Shown one piece after another: positions 16,291 to 25,813 of a stretch of DNA of 40,149 nt; position 1 is the stretch's first letter; each line of letters begins with the position of its first letter. Both the position numbers and the translations under genes were made by a program. The notes beneath the pieces were generated by a model. It saw only the letters and a program-made list of their open reading frames with translations, searched no databases and was not told the origin of the DNA. This DNA comes from Streptomyces jumonjinensis. GTDB lineage: Bacteria; Actinomycetota; Actinomycetes; Streptomycetales; Streptomycetaceae. Location of the stretch: NCBI RefSeq assembly GCF_009600885.1, contig NZ_VCLA01000138.1, forward strand, positions 1 through 40,149, given 5' to 3'.

Positions 16291-17577
16291 TCAACAGGCG
16301 GTAACGGGCTGTCCCTTTATGAGGTGATAGGTCGCCCGTGCGTCCAGCAGCAGCGGAATCAGCTTCCGCTGGGACTGCCGCATCGGCACGAACGCCCCGT
16401 CGCCGTCCGGCTCGGCGAAGACCCCGTGCAGCGCCAGTTCGTCCCCGACCTCGGCGAAGGAGGCCGCGTCCAGCCGGTAGCCGCACGGCGGGTCGGCGAT
16501 GACCTCCCCGGGACCGGCCGGGTCGTTGTCCGCGCCGCCCAGATAGACCGGCCCACGGTCCCGGAAGCCCGCGAGCCGGGCCGCCGCGGTGGCCGCTCCG
16601 ATCCGGGAGCGGCGCTCGTCCGCGAAGGAGAACAGCCCCTTGAGCGCGGCCAGCTGGCTGCCGGCCCTGCGCCGGTTGTTCAGCGCCTCATCGGCCTTCT
16701 CGGCCTCGGTCAGCGGGTCGACGCGGCTCTCGATGAGCAGCCCGACCGCGTTCTTGACGCCCGAGGCATTGCGCAGAATGCGCTCCTGGCCGTCGCCCGC
16801 GACCTGCCGGATGGGCTCCCCGGTGACGGGGTCGGTCCAGATGCCGTAGGTGCCCGTGCCGTACCCGAGCCGATGCGCGGCCGGGCGTACATACCGTTCG
16901 GAGAGCGTCGTCGACTCCCGGTGGACAGCCGTGTCCGTGTTGAGATTGCGCGGCCACAGATCGAACAGGTCCTTCTCGTAGTACGGCGGGGTGGCGCCGT
17001 ACTCATGCAGGTCGTAGACGATGTCCGGGCGGCTGTCCCGGATGACGGCGGCCAGCGCCCGGCCCTCGGCGGTCTTCAGCGCGATGTGGTCGCGGTTGAC
17101 GTCGACGCCGTCCGCGTTGCCCCGGGTGTCGGCGGCCCGCCCGTCCGGGTTGGCCGTGGGCACGATCAGCACCTGGGTCCTGGCGAGCAGCCGGCGGGTC
17201 TCGCCGTCCCGGGCGAGGGCGAGATCGCGGACCGTGGTGAGACACGCCTCCCGGCCGGCGGGCTCATCGCCGTGCTGGGAGCAGATCAGCAGCACGGCGC
17301 CGGACGCCCGCCGGTCGCCGATGCGTACGAGCTGGAGTGGCCGGCCCTGTCCGGTCGTCCCGATCCGGGTGATGGAGGCCCGCTCGCTTGCGCGGTCGAC
17401 GGCGGCGAGGAAGGACTGCTCCTCGGCCTCGCCGGTCCAGCGCGCGCCGTCGCTGAGCTCGAAGCCGGTGCGCGGCGGCGGGGGGCTGTGGGCGGCCCCG
17501 GCCGGGCCGGTGAGGAGCGGCACGGCGAGCGCCGTGGCCAGTCCGGTGAGCGCGAGCGCGCGGATTCGGGAGATCAT
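16291..17577 (-). CDS. Secreted M14-family zinc carboxypeptidase
   Basis: Exported metallopeptidase of 428 residues. A Sec-type signal peptide is clear ([19 protein letters not shown], ending near AGA-AH at 28-30). Zinc ligands fit His102-x2-Glu105 (SQHGDE) and His191 (DLHEYG). Asn161-Arg162 (DVNRDH) would bind the substrate carboxylate, and Glu283 in LIESR is the likely general base. It removes C-terminal residues from peptides, or acts as an amidase on cell-wall peptides; M14 members do either. Its ATG overlaps the stop of the upstream Xaa-Pro peptidase gene by ATGA (17574-17577), so translation is coupled. Both products are exported and cleave peptides from opposite ends. Confidence 0.9.
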   Translation of the reverse strand: MISRIRALALTGLATALAVPLLTGPAGAAHSPPPPRTGFELSDGARWTGEAEEQSFLAAVDRASERASITRIGTTGQGRPLQLVRIGDRRASGAVLLICSQHGDEPAGREACLTTVRDLALARDGETRRLLARTQVLIVPTANPDGRAADTRGNADGVDVNRDHIALKTAEGRALAAVIRDSRPDIVYDLHEYGATPPYYEKDLFDLWPRNLNTDTAVHRESTTLSERYVRPAAHRLGYGTGTYGIWTDPVTGEPIRQVAGDGQERILRNASGVKNAVGLLIESRVDPLTEAEKADEALNNRRRAGSQLAALKGLFSFADERRSRIGAATAAARLAGFRDRGPVYLGGADNDPAGPGEVIADPPCGYRLDAASFAEVGDELALHGVFAEPDGDGAFVPMRQSQRKLIPLLLDARATYHLIKGQPVTAC

Positions 17578-19565
17578 CGGTTCCCGCCTCCCGGGATCGG
17601 GCGGATGGAGCGGGGACCGGCGACTCCACCGAGCAGGGAGGCGTCCGGGGCGGCCGTGGCGGCGGGTGCGCTCCGCACGGCGCGTACGAAGGCGGGCATG
17701 CCGCCGACGATGGGCAGCTTCGCCGAGGTCCGGGCCAGATCGACCGTCAGCGTGGGGGTGCTCGCGGGCGGTTCGATCAGATCCTTGTCGGTGCCCGCGA
17801 TGATCAGCGCGAGCCGGTGGCCCGCCGGGACGATGTGGTCGGCGGCGTGCAGATCGAGGGAGATGGTGTAGGCGGCGCCGGGGGTGAGGGGGCGGCCCTG
17901 GGCGGCCGAGGCGTAGTTGCCGAGGTCGGCCCAGCCACGGCTGAAGACGGTGTGGCCGACGGCCTTGGTCCGCGCCCGGGTCTCCTTGTAGCAGGAGCTG
18001 TCGCCCGGGGCGGAGGAGCCCCAGCAGGTCCGTTCGGCGAGGGTGGTGATCCCCTCGCCGAGGCCCGCGTAGTCGCGGATGGTGTCGGGTCCGAGGTCGA
18101 CCAGGACGGCGGAGAGATGCGCGGTGCTGGTGGTGGGGGTGACGGTGACCTCGACCTCGGCGGAGCCGGACAGCCGCAGATCGCGGCCGAGCGGCTTGGT
18201 GATGAACGCGGTCTTGGCCGGGGTCGACTGGTCGGCCTGGGCCGCCCAGTCGGTCTCGTCCTGGGTCCGGTCGTCGGTGAAGCGCTCGCTCGCACCGGGG
18301 CGGGCGGGCTTCAGGGAGAGCGCGCCCACGCCGGGCGCGGCGCCCTTGCCGGGGCGGAGCACGGTGGGGCGGGTGGTGCTCGGCGGCCAGACCCGGTCGG
18401 TGGACCACCGGTCGGGGGCGTGTTCGACATCGGCCATGGGCTCACGGTCGACGCCGTTCTCGTAGCCCAGCAGATAGTGGTCGAACCAGCGGTGCAGGGT
18501 CTTCACCCACTCGGCCCGCCGGAAGTCGAAGGGGTCGACATGGCCGGTCTGGGAGAGCCAGACCTTCCGCTCGACTCCCTCGTCCGCGAGGGCGTCCCAC
18601 CACTGTCCGAAGTGCCCCGGCCGGACGTTGAGGTCCTGCATGCCGTGGACGGCGAAGACGCTGGCCTCCACCTTGCCCGCGTCGGGCAGATAGTCGCGCT
18701 CCGCCCAGAGCGGGGTCAGATCGCCGGTGCGCGGGGCCCCGTCGATCAGCCGCTGCTGTACGGCCTGGCAGCGCTTGCGGGCGTCGGGGCTGTTCACATA
18801 CTGGGAGAGCCACTCGGGGCCGGAGTCGAAGAGCGGTGCGCCCTTGGCGAAGTAGTAGTCGTACCAGGAGGAGATGGCGCCGATGGGGACGATGGTCTTG
18901 AGGCCCTCGACGCCGGTGGCGGCGACTCCGTTGGCGACGGTTCCGTCGTAGCTCTTGCCGATCATTCCGGTGTCGCCGTTGCTCCAGGCCGCGTCGGCGC
19001 GCTCGGTTCCGGTACGGGTGGTGTATCCGTGGCCCCGGCCGTTCAGCCAGTCGACGACCGCCTTGGCGGACTGGACGTCGGAGGCGCCCCCGACATCGGC
19101 ACAGCCGTCGGAACGGTTGGTTCCGGCAAGGTCGACGGCGGCGAAGGCATAGCCGCGCGGGACGAAGTAGTTGTCGTAGTAGAGGGGGAACTGAACCGGT
19201 CTGCCCTCGGCGTCGTAGGTCTTGCGCTGACTCTCGTTACCGCGTCCGCAGCAGGCGTAGTAGGGACTGGCATCCATGATCACCGGAATTCTCCGGCCCT
19301 GCCGCCCGGTCTCTTCGGGCCGGACGATGTCGACGGCGACCCGGTCGGTACGCCCGTCGCCGTCGCCGTCGAGCCGGGTGTCCACCCAGACCGATTCACG
19401 GATCGCGTTCTCATAGGAGTAGACGGGGGCGCTCTCCCCGCGGCCCGGCGCGAGCGGCGCGCTCTGCGCTCCGGCCGGGAAGAGGGCTACGGTCACCAGG
19501 GCGGCCGAGGCCGCCGACACGAGCGATCTGTACGTCAAGCGGGTGCCCCGCGCACATATCGGCAT
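17574..19565 (-). CDS. Secreted Xaa-Pro dipeptidyl-peptidase (CocE/NonD, S15-like)
   Basis: Exported serine hydrolase of 663 residues expected to release X-Pro dipeptides from peptide N-termini; related esterases share the fold. A signal peptide occupies about 1-36 ([22 protein letters not shown]). The triad is Ser205 in GKSYDG, Asp311 in HGMQDLNV and His342 in TGHVDPF. The C-terminal third is the jelly-roll X-Pro domain ([20 protein letters not shown]). The ATG at 19565 is the only start giving a normal signal peptide. It is first in a two-gene unit with the M14 carboxypeptidase (ATGA overlap), and divergent from the sphingomyelinase gene. A role in extracellular peptide scavenging is inferred. 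Confidence 0.9.
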   Translation of the reverse strand: MPICARGTRLTYRSLVSAASAALVTVALFPAGAQSAPLAPGRGESAPVYSYENAIRESVWVDTRLDGDGDGRTDRVAVDIVRPEETGRQGRRIPVIMDASPYYACCGRGNESQRKTYDAEGRPVQFPLYYDNYFVPRGYAFAAVDLAGTNRSDGCADVGGASDVQSAKAVVDWLNGRGHGYTTRTGTERADAAWSNGDTGMIGKSYDGTVANGVAATGVEGLKTIVPIGAISSWYDYYFAKGAPLFDSGPEWLSQYVNSPDARKRCQAVQQRLIDGAPRTGDLTPLWAERDYLPDAGKVEASVFAVHGMQDLNVRPGHFGQWWDALADEGVERKVWLSQTGHVDPFDFRRAEWVKTLHRWFDHYLLGYENGVDREPMADVEHAPDRWSTDRVWPPSTTRPTVLRPGKGAAPGVGALSLKPARPGASERFTDDRTQDETDWAAQADQSTPAKTAFITKPLGRDLRLSGSAEVEVTVTPTTSTAHLSAVLVDLGPDTIRDYAGLGEGITTLAERTCWGSSAPGDSSCYKETRARTKAVGHTVFSRGWADLGNYASAAQGRPLTPGAAYTISLDLHAADHIVPAGHRLALIIAGTDKDLIEPPASTPTLTVDLARTSAKLPIVGGMPAFVRAVRSAPAATAAPDASLLGGVAGPRSIRPIPGGGNR

Positions 19566-19776
19566 GGGCGGGACGGTACTCCCCGTCAACTCCCTCGCGA
19601 CAGAGGGCGGTCCGTGTGTCGTCCGAGCCCGGCGGACGGGCGGCGCACGGGCGGCGGACAGGCAGCGCACGATCGTGACGCGACGGCGGCAAAGAGGCCA
19701 CCGAGCCATTACCAATCGGTAACCGGGCTGGTTTGATGTGGACCGCGACACCGCCTCCACCGACTCAGGAGTCCTT
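19566..19776. promoter_or_regulatory. Divergent promoter region with a TTACC-N4-GGTAA operator-like site
   Basis: This 211-bp gap lies between two genes for secreted enzymes. At 19709-19722 there is a 14-bp inverted repeat, TTACCAATCGGTAA, in one of the few AT-richer patches. It could be a repressor site serving either gene. I see no PHO-box direct repeats. AGGAG at 19767-19771 is the sphingomyelinase ribosome-binding site. Confidence 0.4.
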
Positions 19777-20856
19777 GTGCAGCGACCCTCCCGCCCTCCG
19801 TTCCGTACGCCCCCGTTCCGTACGCCCCTGCTCCGCCGCTCCCTGAGCCGTGTCACGGCCACGGCCCTGGGCACGGCGCTGGCGTCCGCCGTTCTCGCCG
19901 GGACCGCGCCCACGGCCGCCGCATCCGCCTCAGCCCCTGCCTCTGCCTCTGTCTCTGCCGCCGGAGACTCGTCGGCCGCCCCCCGGCTGAAGGTGCTGAC
20001 GTACAACGCGTTCCTCTTCGCGAAGAGCCTCTACCCCAACTGGGGCCAGGACCACCGGGCCGCGGCGATACCCGCCGCCCCCTTCTTCCAGGGGCATGAT
20101 GTGGTGGTGCTCCAGGAGGTCTTCGACAACTCCTCGTCGGACGCGCTCAAGCGGAACGCGGCCGGCCGGTACCCGTATCAGACACCGGTGCTGGGCCGTG
20201 GCACCGGCGGCTGGGACGCCACCGGCGGCGCCTACTCCGCCACCACCCCCGAGGACGGCGGGGTGACGGTGCTGAGCACCTGGCCGGTCGTCCGCAAGGA
20301 GCAGTATGTGTACCGGGACGCCTGCGGCTCGGACTGGTGGTCCAACAAGGGGTTCGTCTACGCCGTGCTCGATGTGAACGGCGCCCGGGTGCATGTCGTC
20401 GGCACCCATGCGCAGTCCACCGACCCGGGCTGCGGCGCGGGCGAGGCGGAGCGGGTGCGCAGCCGTCAGTTCAAGGAGATGGACGCCTTTCTGGACGCCA
20501 AGAACATCCCGGCGTCGGAGCAGGTCGTCGTGGCGGGTGATCTGAACGTCGACTCGCGGACGCCGGAGTACGCGGCGATGCTCGCGGACGCGGGGCTCGC
20601 CGACGCGGACGCCCGCACCGGGCATCCGCACTCCTTCGACACCGTGGAGAACTCGATCGCGGCGGACCGGTACGCCGGCTATCCGAAGGAGGACCTCGAC
20701 CATGTGCTGCACCGCGCCGGGCACATCAGGCCCGAGCGGTGGACCAATGAGGTGATCAAGGAGCGGAGCGCGCCCTGGACCGTCTCCAGCTGGGGCACGC
20801 GCTATACGTACACCAATCTCTCGGACCACTATCCGGTGATTGCCTCCGGACGCTAG
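19777..20856 (+). CDS. Secreted sphingomyelinase C / endonuclease-exonuclease-phosphatase family phosphodiesterase
   Basis: Exported Mg2+-dependent phosphodiesterase of 359 residues with the DNase I fold, hydrolysing sphingomyelin or related phospholipids to release a phospho-head group. The signal peptide is at about 20-50. Catalytic residues of neutral sphingomyelinases are visible: Asn77 (TYNAF), Glu114 (LQEVF), His211 (GTHAQ), Asp255/Asn257 (GDLNVD) and Asp350-His351 (LSDHYP). An upstream in-frame GTG (19738) would add 13 unlikely residues; AGGAG 5 nt before the GTG at 19777 supports the shorter form. A low-complexity Ala/Ser stretch (50-62) follows the signal peptide, and CCGTTCCGTACGCCC is duplicated near the start. 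It may serve phosphate or lipid scavenging. Confidence 0.9.
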   Translation: MQRPSRPPFRTPPFRTPLLRRSLSRVTATALGTALASAVLAGTAPTAAASASAPASASVSAAGDSSAAPRLKVLTYNAFLFAKSLYPNWGQDHRAAAIPAAPFFQGHDVVVLQEVFDNSSSDALKRNAAGRYPYQTPVLGRGTGGWDATGGAYSATTPEDGGVTVLSTWPVVRKEQYVYRDACGSDWWSNKGFVYAVLDVNGARVHVVGTHAQSTDPGCGAGEAERVRSRQFKEMDAFLDAKNIPASEQVVVAGDLNVDSRTPEYAAMLADAGLADADARTGHPHSFDTVENSIAADRYAGYPKEDLDHVLHRAGHIRPERWTNEVIKERSAPWTVSSWGTRYTYTNLSDHYPVIASGR

Positions 20857-21308
20857 CCAGGTCGTGTCGCCGGAGGCGGGGCCGGAGGCGGGGCCGGAGG
20901 CCGAAGGCCGGAGTCGAGGCGGGCGGTCGTGGTCACGCTCCGGGCATCGAGGCTCCCGTTACGTCAGGGTCGAGCCGGAGCCCCGGTGTGGGCCGGACGG
21001 CGGCGGGCCGGACGGGTGAGATGGCGCGTCGTTGCATCCACCGGCGCACGCGCCGTCGTACGCGCCGGGCGTATGGCCTGCACCGGTCTGCGTACCGGCA
21101 CGGCCCCCGACTGATGGACCGTGAGTACCGGCCACCCCGGCGGATTTTCACGGGTTTCCCGGAAGCCATGAAACGGAACCGATGATTCAGTGAACCCTTG
21201 TACGCATGACAGGGTCATGCCACATCGTGTCCGCCGACCGGGCCCCGGCCCTTCGCTTCTCGCTCACCCCCCACGCACCCTCACGCACCCCCGGAAGGAG
21301 AAGCTTCC
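20857..21308. promoter_or_regulatory. Intergenic region upstream of the S1 protease gene, with operator-like palindrome
   Basis: No convincing gene lies in this 452-bp gap. At 20875-20905 are three copies of a GGAGGCGGGGCC-like 12-mer just after the sphingomyelinase stop. The stretch 21130-21230 is noticeably less G+C-rich, as expected of a promoter. At 21204-21220 there is a 17-bp palindrome, GCATGAC-AGG-GTCATGC, directly downstream of TTGTAC (21198-21203), a possible -35. The palindrome would sit between -35 and -10. I did not find a convincing AdpA box. Confidence 0.4.
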
Positions 21309-22376
21309 ATGAGACGCTCGCTCCGCGCGCGCATCTGTCTTTCCCTGCTCCTCACCCTGCCCGCCGCCGGGCTCGGCACCGGTAGCGCCGGCGCCGCCCC
21401 GTCCCCCGAGCCCAGCCCCGGAGTCACCGCCTCCGCCGCCCAGTACGCCCTCGACACCCGTCTCGAACGGGCTCTCGGCGACGACACGGCGGGCTCCTAT
21501 CTCGACCCCGCGACCGGGGAACTGGTCGTCACCGTCACGGACCAGGCCGCCGCCGAGAAGGTCGAGGCGGCGGGCGCGCGCGCCGAAGTCGTCCCGCGCA
21601 GCACCGCCGAGCTCAAGGACATCATGAGCCTGCTGGAGTCCCGGGCGAAGATCACCGGAACCTCCTGGGGGATCGACACCTCGGCCAATCAGGTGTCGGT
21701 CGAGGCGGACTCCTCGGTCTCCGCGCACTCCCTGGCCCGGCTGAAGGCGGTGGCCGCACCGCTCGGCGACGCCGTGCGGATCGAGCGCGTACCCGGCGTC
21801 TTCCAGCAGGAGGTCCTGGGCGGCGACGCCATCTACGGCGGAGGCTTCCGCTGCTCGGCCGCCTTCAATGTCATCAGCGGCACCGTCTACTACTTCCTGA
21901 CGGCCGGCCACTGCACCAATGAGGCCGTCAGCTGGTCGGCGACATCGGGCGGCGCCGAGACCGGCACCCGTGCGGGCACCAGTTTCCCCGGCAACGACTA
22001 CGGTCTGGTGCGCTACACCGACGGCTCACAGCCGCCCGGCGCCGTCAATCTCTACAACGGCGGCTCCGCGGACATCTCCTCGGCCGCGGACGCGATCGTG
22101 GGACAGGCGATCCAGAAGAGCGGCTCGACCACCCGGCTGACCAGCGGGCGGGTGACCGCGGTCAATGTCACCGTCAACTACTCCGCGGGGCCGGTCTACA
22201 ACATGGTCCGCACGACGGCGTGCTCCGCGGGCGGCGACAGCGGCGGCGCGCACTTCTCGGGCACCACGGCGCTCGGCATCCACTCGGGCAGCTCGGGCTG
22301 CACCGGAACCAATGGCTCCGCCGTCCACCAGCCGGTCTCCGAAGCGCTGAGCAACTACGGCGTGAGCGTGTACTGA
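21309..22376 (+). CDS. Secreted S1-family serine protease, streptogrisin-like
   Basis: Exported chymotrypsin-fold protease made as a prepro-protein of 355 residues. Signal peptide 1-30 (RARICLSLLLTLPAAGLGTG ...), an alpha-lytic-type pro-region (~31-168) that folds the enzyme, and a mature domain beginning near residues 169-172 (VLGGDAIYGGG). The triad is His201 (TAGHC), Asp230 (GNDYGLV) and Ser311 (GGDSGG). Cysteine pairs Cys182-Cys202 and Cys305-Cys331 match the streptogrisin disulfides. The mature sequence is closest in my memory to streptogrisins D, A and B. GGAAGGAG 8 nt before the ATG is an excellent ribosome-binding site. It probably contributes to extracellular protein degradation with the peptidase pair nearby. 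A strong terminator follows. Confidence 0.94.
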   Translation: MRRSLRARICLSLLLTLPAAGLGTGSAGAAPSPEPSPGVTASAAQYALDTRLERALGDDTAGSYLDPATGELVVTVTDQAAAEKVEAAGARAEVVPRSTAELKDIMSLLESRAKITGTSWGIDTSANQVSVEADSSVSAHSLARLKAVAAPLGDAVRIERVPGVFQQEVLGGDAIYGGGFRCSAAFNVISGTVYYFLTAGHCTNEAVSWSATSGGAETGTRAGTSFPGNDYGLVRYTDGSQPPGAVNLYNGGSADISSAADAIVGQAIQKSGSTTRLTSGRVTAVNVTVNYSAGPVYNMVRTTACSAGGDSGGAHFSGTTALGIHSGSSGCTGTNGSAVHQPVSEALSNYGVSVY

Positions 22377-22394
22377 CCGGCTGGGCCCCGGGCC

Positions 22395-22433
22395 GGGGGC
22401 GTGTCCACACGCGGTCCGCGTGGACACGCCCCC
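22395..22433 (+). terminator. Hairpin terminator after the S1 protease gene
   Basis: A 14-bp perfect stem (GGGGGCGTGTCCAC at 22395-22408, complement at 22420-22433) with an 11-nt loop that can itself pair (GCG/CGC), starting 18 nt after the stop. Confidence 0.8.
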
Positions 22434-22509
22434 TCCACGACGCTCTCCCCCGCGACCGCCCACAGCGGCTGCCGGGGACGATTCCTCGCGAGCCCGCGCT
22501 TTCACAGCC

Positions 22510-22538
22510 GCGGTGCGACAGCAATACTGTTGCACCGC
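22510..22538 (+). promoter_or_regulatory. 29-bp palindromic operator upstream of the MerR gene
   Basis: GCGGTGC and GCACCGC are the outer arms, with ACAG/CTGT inside. Only two symmetric pairs and the centre fail over 29 bp. It ends about 40 nt before the MerR start. MerR proteins bind such dyads between -35 and -10 of target promoters, so autoregulation is the simplest reading. Confidence 0.6.
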
Positions 22539-22577
22539 ACGGCGATCAGTGACGGGCGGGGAGAGCGAGGCGTGAGG

Positions 22578-23336
22578 ATGGCGACCGAGGCCGACGAGCC
22601 CACACTCACCGTCGACGAACTGGCCGCGCGGGCCGGGGTGACCGTGCGGACCATCCGTTTCTACGGCACCCGGGGGCTGCTGCCGCCCCCGGCGATCGGC
22701 CCCCGCCGCATCGGCCGCTACGGCCCCGGCCATCTCTCCCGGCTGGCGCTCATCGAGGAGCTCCAGCACCAGGGCATGACGCTCGCCGCGATCGAACGCT
22801 ATCTGGAGCGGCTCCCGGAGGATCTCAACGCCCACGATCTCGCCATCCACCGTGCCCTCGTCGCCTCCTGGACGCCGGACTCCGCCGAGGAGACGACCCG
22901 CGCCGAGCTGGAGCGCCGGGCGGGCCGGGCGCTGAGCGAGGAGGACATCGACCGGCTGGCCGCGATGGGGGCCCTCCAGCGGGCGGGCGGCCCGGCGGAA
23001 TTCCGGATCGACCCGGGGCTGCTGCGCCTGGGCGTGCAGCTGCTGGACGTGCCCATCGCCTACGAGACGATCATCGCCGCCCGGACCGTGCTGATGGAGC
23101 ACACCCGCTCGGCTGCGCATGAGCTGACCCGGCTGTTCCAGGAGGAGGTGTGGGAGCCCTACCGGGAGCGGGAGCCGGACCCGGCGCGGGTGGCGGCGAT
23201 GGAGTCCCGCTCCGCCTCCATCCAGCCGATGGTGGTGCAGGCGCTGGTCACCGCCTTCCAGCGGTCGCTGAAGGAGGAGCTGAGAGCCGCGTTCGGCGCG
23301 CGAGCGGACGCCCCCGGCGACGCCGACGGCCGGTGA
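22578..23336 (+). CDS. MerR family transcriptional regulator
   Basis: DNA-binding regulator of 252 residues. The winged-helix MerR domain is at the N-terminus (LTVDELAARAGVTVRTIRFY, then RGLLPPP, about 10-80), followed by a dimerisation helix and a ~150-residue helical C-terminal region without metal-binding cysteines. It is therefore more likely to sense an organic ligand than a metal. ATG 22578 and GTG 22572 are both possible; GAGG spaced 7 nt favours the ATG. A 29-bp palindrome just upstream suggests autoregulation. It converges on the fadB-fadA-racemase set, so control of fatty-acid catabolism is plausible but inferred. Confidence 0.88.
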   Translation: MATEADEPTLTVDELAARAGVTVRTIRFYGTRGLLPPPAIGPRRIGRYGPGHLSRLALIEELQHQGMTLAAIERYLERLPEDLNAHDLAIHRALVASWTPDSAEETTRAELERRAGRALSEEDIDRLAAMGALQRAGGPAEFRIDPGLLRLGVQLLDVPIAYETIIAARTVLMEHTRSAAHELTRLFQEEVWEPYREREPDPARVAAMESRSASIQPMVVQALVTAFQRSLKEELRAAFGARADAPGDADGR

Positions 23337-23384
23337 GGAGGAGCGGGGGACCGCTCCCCTGGGCCGACGAGGTCCGAGGGCCTT

Positions 23385-23540
23385 GGGCCCCGAGCGGCTT
23401 GAGCCCGGGCAGCCGCGCGCCCGGGCGGTTAGAGCCCGGGCAGCCTTGAGCCCGGAGCGGCCTTGTGTCCCGGGCGGCTTGAGCCCCGGCCCCGGGCGGC
23501 TTGAGCCCGGGCAGTCGCGAGCCCCGGGCGGCCTTCACCC
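23385..23540. repeat. Imperfect GC-rich repeats between MerR and FadB-like genes
   Basis: Repeated CGGGCGGCTTGAGCCCGGGC-type units (GGCTTGAGCCC near 23396, 23476 and 23500; degenerate copies between) fill the gap between the two convergent 3' ends. The last degenerate copy reaches the FadB-like stop codon. Many units are self-complementary and may help stop transcription. Confidence 0.6.
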
Positions 23541-25748
23541 CACGTCGCCGAACCGCTCCCCCCGCTCCGCCTTCCGCACCAGCAGCGCCGGCGGCTCGAA
23601 CCGCTCCCCGTACCGCTCCGCCAGCTCACGGGAGCGCGCGACGAAGCCGGGCAGACCGCCCTCGTACCCATTGATGTACTGGAGCACCCCACCGGTCCAC
23701 GCCGGGAAGCCGATACCCATGATCGAGCCGATATTGGCGTCGGCGACCGAGGTCAGCACGTTCTCCTCCAGACACCGCACGGAGTCCAGCGCCTCGGAGA
23801 ACAGCATCCGCTCCTTCATGTCGGCGAAGGGCACCGGCGTGCCCGCCCCGGTGAAGTGCTCGCGCAGCCCCGGCCACAGCCCCGTGCGGCTGCCGTCCTC
23901 GGCGTACTCGTAGAACCCCGCGCCGCCGCCCCGGCCCGTACGCCCGAACTCGTCCACCATCCGGTCGATGACCGCGTCCGCCGGGTGCGGGGTCCAGACG
24001 CCCCCGGCCTCCTCGATCGCGCGCCGGGTCTCGTCCCGGATCCGCCGCGGCAGGGTGAGGGTCAGCTCGTCCATCAGCGAGAGCACCTTGGCGGGGTATC
24101 CGGCCTGGGCCGCCGCCTGTTCGACGGAGGCGGGGTCGACGCCCTCGCCCACCATCGCCACGCCCTCGTTGATGAACCGGCCGATGACCCGCGAGGTGAA
24201 GAAGCCCCGTGAGTCGTTGACCACGATCGGCGTCTTGCCGATCTGCCGCACCAGATCGAAGGCGCGGGCCAGCGCGCCGTCGCCGGTGCGCTCCCCCTTG
24301 ATGATCTCGACCAGCGGCATCCGGTCCGCGGGCGAGAAGAAGTGCAGCCCGATGAAGTCGGCGGGCCGGAAGACGCCCTCGGCGAGCAGGGTGATGGGCA
24401 GGGTGGAGGTGTTGGAGCAGAGCAGCGCGTCCGGCTCGACGATCCCCTGGATCTCCTGGAACACCTTGTGCTTCAGCGCGGTGTCCTCGAAGACGGCCTC
24501 GATCACCGCGTCGCACCCCGCGAGATCGGCGGAATCGGCGGTCGGTGTGATCCGCGCGAGCAGCGCGTCGCGCTCGGCCCCGGTCGTACGGCCCCGGGAG
24601 AGCGCCTTGTCGAGCAGTCTCCGGGAGTACTCCTTGCCGCCCGCCGCCGCCTCGGCCGACACGTCCTTGAGGACGACGTCGATCCCGGCACGCGCACAGG
24701 AGTAGGCGATGCCCGCGCCCATCATCCCGGCCCCCAGGACGGCGACCTTCCGCACCGGGCGCGGCTCGATGCCCGAGGGGCGGCTCGCGCCCGAGTTGAC
24801 CGCCTGGAGGTCGAAGAAGAACGCCTGGATCATGTTCTTGGCGGTCTGGCCGGTGACCAGCTCGGTGAAGTAGCGGGCCTCGATGGTCTGCGCCGTCTCG
24901 AAGTCGACCTGGGAGCCTTCGACGGCCGCGGCGAGGATATTGCGCTGCGCGGGGTAGGGCGCGCCCCCGGTCTGCTTCTTCAGATTCGCGGGGAAGGCGG
25001 GGAGATCGGCGGCGAACCGGGGAGTCGCGGGGGTGCCGCCGGGGATCCGGTAACCCTCCTCGTCCCATGGCTGCCGGGACTCGGGATGGGCGTCGATGAA
25101 CGCGCGCGCCTTGGCGAGCATCTCCTCGGCGGTGTCGGCCACCTCATGGACCAGACCCTTCTCCAGGGCTCGGCGCGGGGTGTGGCGGGTGCCCTGGAGC
25201 AACACGGTGAGCAGGGCGTCGGTGATGCCGAGCAGCCGCACGGACCGGGTGACGCCGCCGCCCCCGGGCAGCAGTCCGAGGGTGACCTCGGGCAGCCCGA
25301 TCCTCGATCCGGGGGCGTCGAGCGCGATGCGGTGGTGGCAGGCGAGGGCGATCTCGTAACCGCCGCCCAGGGCAGCGCCGTTGATGGCGGCGACGACCGG
25401 CTTGCCGAGGGTCTCGATCCGGCGCAGGGCCCGTTTGACGGCCATTCCGGCGTCGAATGCCTGCTGGGCCTGGGCGGGGCCCAGCCTGATCATGTCCTTG
25501 AGGTCGCCGCCCGCGAAGAAGGTCTTCTTGGCGGAGGTGAAGACGATGCCCCGGATGGAGTCGCGCTCGGCCTCGGCGCGGTCGGCGATCGCCGCGATGG
25601 CGTCGCGGAACGCCTGGTTCATGGTGTTGGCGGACTGGCCGGGGTCGTCGAGGACGAGGGTGACGACCCCGCTCTCGTCCCGCTCCCAGCGGATGGCGGT
25701 GCTGTCGTCGTCGCGGGCGGTCTGCGCGGTCTGGGTGCTCAGCGTCAT
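23535..25748 (-). CDS. fadB: FadB/FadJ-like bifunctional enoyl-CoA hydratase / 3-hydroxyacyl-CoA dehydrogenase
   Basis: Multifunctional beta-oxidation enzyme of 737 residues, acting in the cytoplasm. The N-terminal crotonase domain (~20-300) keeps both catalytic glutamates (Glu132 in GGGYEIALAC, Glu154 in GLPEVTLG), so it can hydrate enoyl-CoA. The 3-hydroxyacyl-CoA dehydrogenase part begins with the NAD motif VLGAGMMGAGIAY, contains the catalytic histidine in GLHFFSP, and ends with a C-terminal dimerisation domain. GGAG spaced 8 nt from the ATG at 25748 supports the start. It lies downstream of the thiolase (105-bp gap with a hairpin) and racemase genes on the same strand, forming a near-complete beta-oxidation set that lacks only an acyl-CoA dehydrogenase and ligase. 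Confidence 0.93.
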   Translation of the reverse strand: MTLSTQTAQTARDDDSTAIRWERDESGVVTLVLDDPGQSANTMNQAFRDAIAAIADRAEAERDSIRGIVFTSAKKTFFAGGDLKDMIRLGPAQAQQAFDAGMAVKRALRRIETLGKPVVAAINGAALGGGYEIALACHHRIALDAPGSRIGLPEVTLGLLPGGGGVTRSVRLLGITDALLTVLLQGTRHTPRRALEKGLVHEVADTAEEMLAKARAFIDAHPESRQPWDEEGYRIPGGTPATPRFAADLPAFPANLKKQTGGAPYPAQRNILAAAVEGSQVDFETAQTIEARYFTELVTGQTAKNMIQAFFFDLQAVNSGASRPSGIEPRPVRKVAVLGAGMMGAGIAYSCARAGIDVVLKDVSAEAAAGGKEYSRRLLDKALSRGRTTGAERDALLARITPTADSADLAGCDAVIEAVFEDTALKHKVFQEIQGIVEPDALLCSNTSTLPITLLAEGVFRPADFIGLHFFSPADRMPLVEIIKGERTGDGALARAFDLVRQIGKTPIVVNDSRGFFTSRVIGRFINEGVAMVGEGVDPASVEQAAAQAGYPAKVLSLMDELTLTLPRRIRDETRRAIEEAGGVWTPHPADAVIDRMVDEFGRTGRGGGAGFYEYAEDGSRTGLWPGLREHFTGAGTPVPFADMKERMLFSEALDSVRCLEENVLTSVADANIGSIMGIGFPAWTGGVLQYINGYEGGLPGFVARSRELAERYGERFEPPALLVRKAERGERFGDVG

Positions 25749-25813
25749 GGCGGGTTCTCCAGGAAGTCTCGTACGGGGGTTCGGGACCGCGGACGGGGGT
25801 CTCGGTCGTTTCC

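Noticed and set aside
20929..21218. Small open frames between the sphingomyelinase and S1 protease genes
   Set aside because: They are Arg-rich, mutually overlapping, lack ribosome-binding sites and show no membrane or domain pattern.
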